NCBI GenBank assembly: GCA_037013685.1
Contig: CM072894.1
Coordinates: forward strand, 11,423,449-11,487,448
Direction of reading: 5' to 3'
Origin: Acridotheres tristis
Lineage: Eukaryota > Chordata > Aves > Passeriformes > Sturnidae
Length of the DNA stretch: 64,000 nucleotides
Position 1 is the stretch's first letter. Every line of letters starts with the position of its first letter. Below are positions 23,401-36,100 of the stretch, one piece after another. Under the pieces are notes generated by a model. The model was given only the letters and a program-made list of their open reading frames with translations, was not told the DNA's origin and did not search any database. The position numbers and the translations under genes are program-made.

Positions 23401-26400
23401 GAGACACAATGGCTGGAACAGGACATTCAAAGGTTTTCCCCTGCTCTTGGTACTGCTCTTGTTCTATACTGGAAATCAAATGAGAAATAATGCGTTAAAG
23501 ACGTAAACATCGCCACCTTAGAAAAATACAGTCTTGTTTGCACATGTCCCATTCTTTGCAATCTGTAAATTATTTTTTAAAAATGTATTTAAATCCATTT
23601 ACTTAAACCGTAAACGATTAAAATAATAATTTCTATAAGGCATAAAAGTATTTTTTGGCTAACATTAAAAGTATATTCTCTATATCAGTTATGGTGAAAA
23701 CTTCAGGTAATTTGTAACTTTTCTGAAATACTTAGTAACTGTGGGAACTGTTGTAAGAGATCAAGAAAGAGCCCGTTCTGAGAAGTTCTGCCTGACAGAA
23801 GGATTTTCAACTCTGATGCCAAGTTTTTCCTTGTGTATTGAACCTGTGATTTTGATCTGGATAAGGTTTAAGGCTTTCTAAAAACACAGTAGCTCTGAGC
23901 TGCACCAATATAAAAAGCTTTTCATTTAAGTGCTCCCCTGCTGAATGTTTTGAACAACTGAGATGAAAAACTGTGCCCTGAGATGTCTGTGCAAAGACAA
24001 TCCAGAATAATTTAGTGTAGCTCAGCCATTGTAATGTGGATTGCTTTTAACAGCAGATTGGATGTGTGTTACATGGATGTGTCTGGATCTCTTCTGTCTT
24101 TCTCTTTTACCCAGAAGTGCCCAAAAAGATTGCAGGAGGAGCAAGGGGAAGCATGAAAATGAGTTAGAACCTGCTGCCAGCCAGGGCTGTCAGCTGTGAG
24201 AGGGACTGTTTGCTCATGTTAGCTGACTTGTTTTGCAAATTTGAAAAAGCAACTCTTTCCAGACTTTTCTTTAGAAATTACGGTCCCCTCATCAGTTTAA
24301 TGGTTTATTTAGGAAGATGATGGCATTCTTAGCACAGCTGGGGAAACCTTCTCTACCTGAAGAAATAAATGGTGGCTTTTGTTGATGGTTGTACTGGCAA
24401 ACCTTTTACAGTGCTGTTTTCTGTTTTGAGAATGGAACCTGATAATGAGTCAGAATATTCATAAAACTAACACATGGCCTCTCAGACTCCCTGGGACTTG
24501 TGATTTCAGCAAAACCCCTTTGTGGAGATGCAGTAGACAGACTGTCATGCAGTTTACTGTTTGGGACCTGTATGTATCCTTTTGTAGACTAAGGAGTATG
24601 TCTTGAAGGTATTTGTTGCTGTTTTTCAGACATTGGACTTATTTAAGCTGAAGGAAGTGCTATTGAATGAGATAAATTGTAGTAAAGGAGACTGTATGCT
24701 GGTGAAACACTGCTGTTTGTACAGCTGCAGGTCAGTTAATGGAGACATAAAGAAGCAGGCCAGGATGGGGATCTGAATAGTCCTATATTGTCTGAAAACA
24801 TAGCAAGGTTGATGATGGAGGAGGGAAGCAGCCTGTCCCATATGGTGGTGGTAATCATTTTCTGGGAGCAGGGCGGTGCAAGGGGCAGTGCTGCTGAGTG
24901 GTTACAGTTACCTTTAAACCAACATTTGCTTTACAATGCAGATAAATTGTCTGAAAGAAAATGTATTTCCTTTTTTATTTGCCTTTTCACAGGGATTTAG
25001 AATTACTGTAAGCATTGCAAAAACTGATGTTAAATCAGTGTAGTGGTTGTCTTTTGCTAGTAAATCTTATGTATATAGGGAGGAGTGAGCACTGAGCTGA
25101 TACACAAGTATTGACATATAGTTGGTACTTGAGCCTGGAGGGAATTGATTTACAATTTCTCATAAAATACTGGTTTAATGTTTAGGGGATGTAGCATCAG
25201 AGAGAGGAGGACCTACCAATGGCTATTACTTTCTGTAGATTTCTTTTTCATTAAATGGCAAGTATTCGAAACAACACTGTCAAAAGCTAAAAATATTGGA
25301 AATATTGCTGACCAAGCGGAAAACTCAGAGCTCAAGCTGGAAAGATAAGTTGATCTGAACATTTACTGTGTTAATATAAGTACATAACTATTGATAATTG
25401 TGTGTAGGAAATGTGTGACTGACCACTGCAGCTTATTTGTTCAGTAATGCTAGAATGGGTGAAGAACAAGCTTAAAAATCCTCATAGAAGCATTTGTTGT
25501 TGCCTTTTTTCCCCCCTAAGCTTGACAATGACATATTTTGAGACAGATGTGAAAGATGTTTCTATTTGCAAATTTAGAAGGTTGTAGCTTTCCTTGGCAC
25601 AGTCTAAATAATGCTGCATATTCTTAGAGCAATATTTGGAGATGTGGGAACTCTACAGCCATAGATCCTGCATGCCATCTTTGTGCTTAAACGTAGCTGA
25701 TTGAAGTTTTACCTTTTTCCCCACAAAATATACACAAGTGAGAGGTGATCTCCTTAAACTTGTTTAGCTCACCAAAAAAAAAAAATTTTAAAGATTCTGA
25801 ATAATTGTGAAAAGAACCATCTCTAGTTAAATTTAAGCAGACAAGTATATGTGTGTTTTTTCTGTGCCTTGATAGCATGCCAGAAATGTGTAATCAAATT
25901 TGCATGCCTAGGTTTGGATTTAGTACCTAAAGCTTCATATATGTAATTTAGAAATTTTTTTTTTGGTTAGATATTTGGTTTAAGAATTTAGAGAACCATT
26001 TAAGAAATGTTTTCAGTTCTTATTGCTGTTGATGGTAGTTTCTCATCATTGCTTGCAGGTTAGATATTGATACTACTTGACCTTTTTCTCAGACCTGAAC
26101 TCTATACATAAGATATCCATCAGAAATTGTAGACACTCCCTCATTTACGATTTTAAAAATGAAAAGTTATTATTGAAGAAAAAAAAATTAAGTTACTACT
26201 TAGACTTTTGTCAAATGACAGTGGTAACTTAAATGTTTTTCTTTTACTGCTCCCCCACTAGTGACTGTCAGATTCCTCACTGCAATAGATGGACTTTTTT
26301 AGGGACTCCAGTTAATTGGCAGCTGAGGTTGTTTTGAGTGTTATGCCCAGGGTTCTAGAAGGGAATTATAGATGTATGCTCTGTCTCGTATTTTTCAAAT

Positions 26401-29400
26401 ATGGCCTGCACAATATTAATTAATTTCATGTCCCATACATTTCCCTCTATTATTTATTTTCCTTTCAAAAGGAAAATTCGTACTGTCCCCATTTTCCTGC
26501 TCTTGAGTTCTGTGAGAGGTGCACAAGAAAACACAAATATTTGGTGTCTGCTAGGAAATGATTTTTCTTGCACTGTAAGAACGGAGCCATCTGTCAGCTG
26601 TAGCAGAAACTTGCCATAAGAGCTACAGACAGTATTCTTTGATGTATTAACACTTGTTCTCGTTTATGTGAACCCGAGGACAAAGGGCTGAATCTCCAGG
26701 GCATGAGGATGTCACCAGTACATGGCCATATTGCCATGTGAAAATGGTGCCTTGCAAGCACGCTGTAAATGCAGGGGTCTGTGTGTGCTGTTAGCAGTGC
26801 TGAGTTTCCCGTCCGTGCCAGCACCACGGTCCTGCCCTGCGCCTGCATTTGCCACGGGAGGTGCAATAAATATCACCAGCTCACCTTGCAACTGAGGGGT
26901 GACTTCTGCAAACTCAAAACACGGATTAGATCACAGCCTGGCAAATGTCTTGATAATTGTTTTTCAGAATAGGAGCCAAACCAGAGAATCTATCAGATTT
27001 TTCATTAATTCTACATGGTTTTGGCAACAGGAATACAGTGGAGAACTGATGCATTCTGAGGGTGTTCTAATTTTTACTTGTATTTTATAGTGGCAGTTAC
27101 AGTTTGTACTGGCACCTGAAAGGATCCTTTGGTTTTTCTTGCTTCCATAACACTGAATTTCATGCGGAACCAATGAACAAAATACACAATTGTCTGTTAC
27201 TCACCCCTGGTTAGCTGCATGAAAAAGATAAGCCAGTTGTGCCTTTACTCCAGTCTTCTGTCTTTTCCTAGAAGTCAAACAACCCTAGATCTGTTTACAG
27301 TCTCCATAGTATTTTTTTAAAAATTATTATTGCTGTTAGTCTTTTCTGAGATTTTTGATTCAAGGATACACAGACTTTTCTGCAAATTGCATCCAGGTAG
27401 TTAGGCAGAATTGATTTGCAGCAGATGTAAAGAAATGTTACAAAATATCCTGGATGCAGTGTGGTGAGCCAAAGAGCTGGGCTACCAGAGAAATCTCCTG
27501 TAAATGTGGAATTCTGGCCCTGCTGAAATATGTGGTAAAACTGCCTCTGACTTTAATGAGGTCAACCCTTGGGTTGTAAAGGGACTCAAATAAATACCTT
27601 GCATAACTCGTTTCTTGTTCTAGTGACATTTCCTGCAGGCATTTGGGTACAGATATTGATTGCTTTATTTCTTTTCAGAACTGTGAAAATAGGTGAATTT
27701 TTCCCGTGTGTGGTCTTTGCAAGAGCAACTTCTGCAGCAGATGTCCCTGCTAGTCTTTGAAGGCTTTGTAGGAAAGAGAGGCTCCTTAGAAAAGCAAGAT
27801 AGACATGGCATTTTGTTCCATCTGGAATCTGAGTGTGTTGCATCAAGGAAGTTTCAAGAGCTGCAGTTGCTATAGTGATGCTTGCAGTGATGTTTTTCAT
27901 ACTTATTTTCTTTGAACACATATAAAAAGTAAAGCTTAAGAAAATAAAAATTGTCAGCCTCATATTCTTTTAGCTTTAAATGGTGTCTGGAGTGGAATCT
28001 TTTAAATCAATTTATGCATGTCAAAAAAACTGTATGAAATGAAAAGAATGTCTGCTCTATTCATCCTGCTGCCAAGTGTAAATTTTGGGTTTTAATAGAA
28101 TAAAATTCTTGATTAAGATGCTGCTTGTGCTAGAGTAGGATTAATGTTAGTGTGTGCCTCAGCAGAAGGTGATGGGGGTGTAGATCCCATAGGATCCCAT
28201 TGTTTGTAATGCTTTAAAAACAGACACTGCTGTGAGGGGCGTATGGCTGAGCTTAGATTAAAACAAAGCAAGATATTGCATGTGGCTCTTCTTCCATTTC
28301 CTCCCTGTTCCATTGGTACTGATCTTGCTTGGGAAGCTGTTTGCTGTGCTGGGAAGGAGCAGAGACCTCTGCAGTGTTTCTCACCTTCCCCCCTGACATC
28401 ATACTTGCCTCTAACGCTGCCTTTTGGCACTTGACCGGAACTTCACTTCAGTGCAATTTAAGTAAGGTGTAAATGGCTACATGTGTATGCTAAAAACGTT
28501 CTGGAAGTGAGAAATGTGGGTTACATCTGATGATGGGAACAGTTCTGGCCAAATTGTGTTTGCCGGGGGTCCTCTGAGAGCTGCTGTGCTGGGATTAAGT
28601 AGGAGGCACTTTTAAGTAATCTTTCCTTTGGCTATAAAATCTCTTGTGCCCAATAACCATCTCTTTTTTTCCATTGGAGTGGTTCTGGTGCCACTTGCCT
28701 CTGCCCACCATGCTTTCTTTGAACTCTGGACAAATGAGTATCCACAAGGTCTTTACTTTTCTGTCTAAATTGACTGGAAATTGCAAGTGAGCAATGTTTT
28801 ATGATGGGCGGGAGAGGACGGAGTCTGTAAAAAAGAACTTCTCTTGTCTTAGCTTCTGGTGTCTCTAGGTCATGGAGCAGACAGAGGGTTAAGAAAGGGA
28901 CTGCTTTTTGTGTGAGTAGAAACAAACCAGTGGGGGAAATCCCTGCTGTTATTCTTACTGCAGTGCTGGGCCCATGCTCTGGTGAATGCACATCAGTGAC
29001 TCCTGCAGGTCACTCTGTGGGTTTGGCTGGCAGGCTCACCTGGGCTCACCAAGAGAATCTTCCACAGCACGTGCTTGTGCCACTCAATTTACCAGGCCCC
29101 ACAGAGGCCTCTGCAATGTCCTCACCTTCCCTCCCTCACATTCTGGAGTTACATATGCTATCCCATAAAATGAGACAACAAATTGCTTCTCCTGAATAGG
29201 GACTTTGGTAAGAACTTTGTGGTAACAGGCAGCATGATAGTAACCAGGACGGATTTTCTCTTTCTTATTTTCATGTTTTTGATATGTATTTAGATGAAAG
29301 CCTGAGTTGGATCCTGTCTCAGTTTATTGATAATCAGAATAAAGATGCAGTGAAATGACTCAGGGCAAAAAATACTGAAGTGTGGAGGCCAGGTCACAGG

Positions 29401-32400
29401 CTGAAGAAAGCCAAAGACAGTCACAAAGGAGCCATGTGTTGTGTCAACTTAATGCATCTGTTAGTGTGAGGGTTTTGCTGATGCTTTTTTAATGATTTAA
29501 AAAGGAGGAACTAATTTCTTCATTGTGAATTTACATTGTGGTAGAAATTATTATCTGCATAAAGTTGGAGAAAACTAGGTGAGAGTGACGGTGACTTGGC
29601 AGCTGCTCACAGGAACTGTGCCGTGTGTACAGAGTGACCTAGAAAAGGTGTAGTGGTGCTTAAGAGAGAAACTGGCAGCTGCTATCAAATGAATCAGGGG
29701 AGGAGCAGGCATGGAAGTGGTAAGCAGATTGAAAAAAAAAATCAGTTGGGGACTGGATGTGGTGGGACTTGGAAAGGTAAGGTACAATGAAGTTAAGGGG
29801 AGGAATTGCCATAGAGAGAGCCTTACTGCTTCAGAGCTGCAACAGGGAGGTGCAAAGGTACATAATAAAGACTTTTGTGGTGGTGTAAACCCTACCTGGG
29901 ACTTTTCAAGTCATGGGACAGATTCTGCACTTACTGTTTCAGTAGCTTTTAAAGTCCAAATACTACTATTATAATGATGCTCTTTTATGAGTAAGCTACT
30001 CAGTGTGTTCAGAGGTTGCTGAATTTCATTGTACTTATCTTGTGTGTATTCTCAGTTACAAATTCGTATTTTTGCAAAGATTGAGAATTGTCACGTCCTG
30101 TTAACGTTTTTCTGTAGTGTTGAAAATACCCTGAAACTCGATTGTCATGTACAGAAAAAACAATTATTGTTTAGAACTTTATTTACATTTGTCCTTTGCT
30201 TCCTCTTTTGGCTTTGTATTGAACCAAGAGAGCTTCAGCTGAAGGGAATGGTGTTTTTCCTCTTATTAGGTAGAGAAAGCTCAGACATGACTGAATGAAT
30301 TCTTTTTTTGTTTGATCCATGGAATGCTCCTTTTCCTCTGTAACTGGTGGTCACTGGTTTATTGTCAGATGGTAGCAGTTGCCCATTTCTTTTGTTGGAC
30401 TTCGTCCTTTGCTACTACTCTATGAAGATTACCTGGCTTGGATTTTTGAGTTCGTGTTTTGTGTTCTGTTCTCCTCTTCACAGAGAGGAGACTTATTTAT
30501 CTGCCAGCATTTTCATTCTTTTACTTTCAGTTTAGCGTTGATACCTGTGTCGTACATCCTCATGGTCCAGTGTACTCAGAGAAAACTTACAACCTACTAA
30601 TTAGAGGCAGGGGCCAGGGGAAAAGGATTAATGAAGCTGAGCATTCTTTTCTATTTCCTCTGTGAGACCCAACAGATTCTGTTGTTGGGATCTTCTTCAC
30701 TTTAATTTCTGTTAGTGTTTTCTGGCCCCTGAGTAATACAGTGACTGGGTAACATTAAACCCCACATCAATCAAAGAATTTCCTGTTTTCTCATCCTCAT
30801 TGTCCCCAATGACGTACAACTGTGATTTAGAAAAAAAGGTGTAATGGAAAATACAGCTTTTAAAAATAAAGAAGACAAAGGCAGTGGGGATGAACTTGTG
30901 TTTAGACCTTCTTAGACATCTTTACTTGGATGAATGGATGGGGAGGTGGATTTCAAGAGATTTTATGTAAGCGTGAAAAAAGCTTGCAAACCTGAGAGGT
31001 TTACCTTTCAGTATTATGGGATAGACAGCAAGCAAGATCTGGAGAGTAACCATTTTGTAAACAGAGAAGCTGAGGATAAAAGTATGGTAAGCTGCTTTTC
31101 TTTAACTACTCTGCCTCGTTCAGACAGAGCATTTAAAAACTGTGAATGGCTGTTGTTTTATCTCATCTCTAACACAGGATGTTCAAAGACCTTTAAATCC
31201 CCAGAAGGTGAGGGAGAAAAGACAAACTAGAGAAGTTGCAAGTAGGAAGGAATAATCTATTCAATCTAAAAGCTTTCTGGAAAGCTGTGCTTTGAATAAC
31301 TGGTGCATATTTATACTTCTGTAGTTCCCCCTAGGCAGTCTGTCCTCTTTTGACTGGCTGTGAAATTCTGACTTTGGCTTTCTCTTCTGAGATACAGAAA
31401 CCATATCAATAGCTAGATACTATAATCAAGATGATCCTGTTTTTCTCCCTGTACAGGAATCTTAGGATTTAATATATTATTTCAAATTACATAGACTAAA
31501 GCCAGCATTAGTCAAAGTAAACCATATGCAACAAAAAGAATACCATGTCCATACTTCTGATAGAGATACACAGCTCTACTCTGCTAACTTTTTTGTTTTA
31601 CCAGCTACCTGAGGGATAAAGTAAGTTGATTAGTAGTGTCAGCAGAAAACTAAAGACACTCACTTTTTTTTGGTAAGCAGTGCTGTAAATACATCAGTAT
31701 TTTTTTAAATAGGCTGAATTCTGCTGTTTTCCTGTTTGGTAGTAGCTCAGTCTCCACTAAGAACAATAATTCTTTCTCATAGCCTTAGGGAGGGAAAAGT
31801 ATTTGGACATAACAAGCTATTAGAGGACTATTTAATAACATGGACAGTTTTTTATTGAGGGCTCTTGGAAGTTTCTATTTCACGATTTTTCCACACCCGT
31901 GAAATGAAAAGATACTTGAAAACATTTTGAAGGTAAGCCTGTAACTTCAGAATGATTCTGGTTTTTCTCTTTCTATGATTTTATTCCAGCATGTATAAGG
32001 TAATAAGGTCTCATGATAAGATGAATTTTGGCATTGGTTTAGTTTTTAGTGAGATTGGGGGAGAAGGCTGAAAAGTCAAAACTTCACTGCATGGCATCCT
32101 TAGCTCTGAATGGCAGTATTTAATAAGTCTCCAGTTCTCATTTTGTCAGGTTTTACTGTAAATGTAGTTTATAACAAGATTTTCTAATACCTCACGCAAT
32201 TCCTATTACATAAGTTGTCTTTTTATGTATAATAAACAAAATAACGAGTTATTATCACATTATCCTTCTATACCCTTCTCTCTGGCAACAATGGAGTATT
32301 CCTGAAAGCACTTTCCAAGTAAGCTAGCTGTCTACAGTCTATGATAATCAGCTGTAATGGCACATAGGCAGCTGGTTTGTTAATCCTTTGATTGCAGTAT

Positions 32401-33057
32401 TAGTTTGTCTCAGAGATTCTGAAAACCTGTCTGATCCTGTAAATGTGTTTAGTGAACATTGTAGAATAAATTACATCTTGCCTTAAGACTCTAAAACACA
32501 TATTCAGGTTATGAGTTGTGCATTTTCTGGGTTTTTCCCTTTTCTGATAGCTATGTTTATGTTTAAAGGGGAGAAAAAAAAGACATGTCTGTCCTAAAAC
32601 TGCTCAGCAAAATACTGGACTTAAATTCATTTAACACTGGAAGGATTTGTATTTTAATCACCAGAAATTGTCCTTATCTGGCTTATCACCCTGTCAAGTA
32701 AGGCTTGGATCAGGATCTCTTATTTACAGAGAGATTGCAAGTAAGTTTTCCTTTATACAAATCTGCTAAAAAGAATAGAAAACCTACTTTGTAGGTACAT
32801 ATGGATTACTTAAAATATGCAATAATCTGTACAACCATCTATTTTTAATAAAAAAACATAAACAGTGTGTGTGCAAACATGAGTATTTTTTATGTTTGAA
32901 TTTTCATAAATTAGAGCCAGTTTACTAGGAAATAAGTACATGAGTTAATAAACCTGATCTGAAAATATTTAAAGCTGCTATTTAAATGTTTGTTGCAAGT
33001 TATATTGCTTTCTAATGTTTCTAGTTCAAATTAAAGAGAAAAATGTATCAGTTTATA
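23401..33057. other. Intron 1 sequence, no gene
   Basis: AT-rich intron with no recognisable exon, RNA gene or mobile element. Modest GC rises occur near 26760-26900 and 28970-29170 without clear CpG islands. The direct repeat GATCCCAT-AG-GATCCCAT near 28184-28201 is too short to assign. Confidence 0.55.
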
Positions 33058-33160
33058 GATTCATAGGATTGTTAAGGTTGGAAAAGGTCTCTAAGATTAA
33101 CGAGTTTAGCCATTAACCCAGCACCTCCGTGTTCACCACTAAACTGTCCCCAGTCATAAG
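33058..33160 (-). mobile_element. CR1 LINE fragment (3' end), - strand
   Basis: The sequence GATTCATAGGATTGTTAAGG, continuing with TTGGAAAAGGTCTCTAAGAT and a CCCAGCACC/CACTAAACTGTCCCC block, matches the characteristic reverse complement of an avian CR1 3' terminus. CR1 is the dominant LINE family in birds and is usually 5'-truncated, as here. The element's 3' end is at the left, so it is inserted on the - strand. It has diverged, and its 5' limit near 33160 is approximate. Confidence 0.75.
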
Positions 33161-36100
33161 GGAAAATGTTCTCAGTAGAGGCTAACAAAGTGTTTGATAA
33201 CAGCTTTGTTTCAAAAGACACCAAATCAACTAAGTAATATTTGCTCAATGTACCTGTAATAAAGGTGTATAGCACTTTGTGGTATTGAAAGACTAAAGTC
33301 TTTCCAAAAATTGAAAACAGAGGAAACCACTTCTTTACTGGTAAATTCTGCCATTGTAAAGCCTCTACGTTTTTGTGGGTTTTTTGGTTGTCATAATGAC
33401 ATTTGGCGTTGTTCCTTCCTTACTAGTCCCAAATGCCAAGATGCTGTTTGTGTTTATTTCCTGCCCTGTAAGTAGGTCTGAACCAGAAGAAGTTGAGACT
33501 CTGCTGTACTGAAATGCTGATCTTGTCTGTGTCAGGGGTGGAGAGCTGCAGTGAGTGGGGGAGCCCCTGCACACTCTGGCTCTGTGCTCACCCTGCAGCA
33601 GCTGCTTGGTGGATTAGGCTGGCTTGGGACCTGAAGAACCTGATGTTTTCTGCTCACACTTTTGCTGTGTCTTGTGAGAGGTTTTAACCTGTGCTACCTG
33701 AGGTATATGTACAGGGTGAGGAGTTCAGATGGTCTTTTGAGCATAGCTCTAGCCATCATCCTCAGGTGTGCAATGCAAAATGTTAAGCAAGTTGATCACA
33801 GTGTTTTCCTTGAGTGTCTATTTTGGGAGTGCCCTTTTCCATGTTTCCTGTCATTAGCATCAACAAAGATCATTAAAAACAATCTTCTGTTTAAATTTTT
33901 TTTGTTTGTTTCCTTGGTGTGAAAGCCAGTGCTTGGAATAAGTGTGTTCAGTAACCTGTCTACATGTACCACTCATGCCCTTTTAAACTGCACAAGTTTA
34001 GAAACCAGAAGTTAATGAAGAGCTTGTCTTGACTAGACACTGATTTTTTTTTTCTGACTATTAAGGGTCTGCAAAAGTTTACCTGTATCTCCTTCTTAGC
34101 CAGTGAAGTTGGTTTTGGTACAACAAAGATTTACATGGAAAAGAATAAATGCATAAAGAAAATTTATGAGTTGATTTTAAACAGTTCAGTGCTGTGCACA
34201 TACATGGCTAACACTGTATCAAGAAATACATGAACAGTGAACTTTCTTCAATGGGCTGATAACCTTGAAGTCTAACAGAAGCAAAAGTCAATATTTTCTG
34301 GTTTTGCCCGGTTCAGCAAACATCATAAATACCTTTAGCTGACAATTCCTTCCATTCCTGCTCTCAGCTAAGGAACACAAAGTAGGAGTGTTTGAAGTAA
34401 GTCCCAAGTTCCTGCAGCAGCCCCCAATCTCTTACAGGTCCCTGATAGTCTGTGCTCTGCACGAGCTGGCTTTCACCTTCAGCTGGCTGCCCTTGCCTGG
34501 GGAGCTCTCGTGTTGACCATGGCCTTGACCCAGGGCAACAATGGTTTGTGGGGTGTTCTGTGGCATACTAATAAATGTCTGGAAGAAAAAGGCTTGAGAT
34601 ATTTTTGAACTTATATGTTCTATGAGGAATTCTGGAAAGATAAGAAGCTTCAGACCCCTTGTGAAGCATGTCAGGATAGAAGCTGGTTTCTGCCTTTTGC
34701 TGCTCTTGTTGTTTTCTTCAGGGTTTAAGATTTCAAAGCCAAATAGATTAAGCTTCTGTCTGAGGGCAAAATATGATTATGATTCTGGAGCTTAATTTCC
34801 TTGTAGCTTCAAGTCAAAGAATGTTTGCTGGTTTTCCAATGTTTCAGCAAATTCACAGTGGTGTAAGCATCCTGAAAATGTTTATAAGAAAATATTTTGT
34901 AATCTGCTATAAGAGACAGGCTGTATGGGTTCTGTCTTTTCTAAGATTTAAGGTACTGAAAAGTTCTCCAGAATGTGTTTCAGTAATATCTGCAGTAGAA
35001 ATGGCATCCCTGCTAGGTAGAAAAGTGAGTACATTATTTGTGTTAGGGGATTACCTAACACAAGTAGCACATCTTTTTCAGAGGGAATGTAAAGCAGACT
35101 CTGAAATAGGCAATTTTGCTGTGGGAAGTCTGTTATATCTGAGTTTAAGGGATAAATACCACATCATTAGTTTGCTTTTCTGTTGCTTTTGCTGCAGAGT
35201 TTCCTGTGTTATTCCATGCAGATACTTTACTTTGACAGCCCAGATAAACAAAAGCCAGACACTCATACCCAGAAAAAAAATCCCTGAACTCCAGTCTAGG
35301 GCAAAGATAAAGAATTCAGGCTTTTTAAGTTCCATGAATAGACACTGGCCACTGGAAAAGATTATGTGTGACTAAGACTGTGGCGATTTCTATTCTGACA
35401 TAATTGCTAAACAGTAACATGAACTTACTTATTTTTTCTTTGAATGGAGACAGAGTCATTTATGAAAGGAAAAATATATTAAAAAAATAATTGGAAAAAT
35501 ACTAGACTTGTTTAAATCCTGTAATTTAGTCACTCTTTCAGATTAAATGTAGACTGGGATTTTTCCAGGAGACCTTGAGAAGTCGGATGTCTAAAATCCT
35601 GCTGAGTCCGTGAAGGCCAGCTACTCCCTTCCCTGTGCTTTTCCAGAAATCTGGATTTAAATGACCATCAGTGCATGTTCTAATTCTTTAATAAAATGGA
35701 AGGTATACTTAAAGCTGGCTGGAAAAATACTTGTCGTTGAAGATTTTTTTTTCCTCTACATCGTGAGTCTGTGAGTAGATTCTCTCTGAGGTGATTCACC
35801 TGTTTGTAATATGATTCAAATATGTAAAGGACTGTTTGCTCATGGAGTAAAATAAGCAAAATTTGTTTCATCTTGAGACAAGAAGACAATGCAAACCAGT
35901 CAATGTGATTTGAAGCCACAAGGATGCTTTTTGCCATGTGAATCCTCACAGAAAATCATCAACCTTATTAATTTCATGGAAACTCTAAGATTTTTTAAAA
36001 TAAGACAAGCATTTGGAGTTGAGGGTAATTTTTTTATACTTTGTCTTCCACTAGTGTGTTTATATTATTAGATTAGATTCTCCCTTAAGTGAATGTTAAA

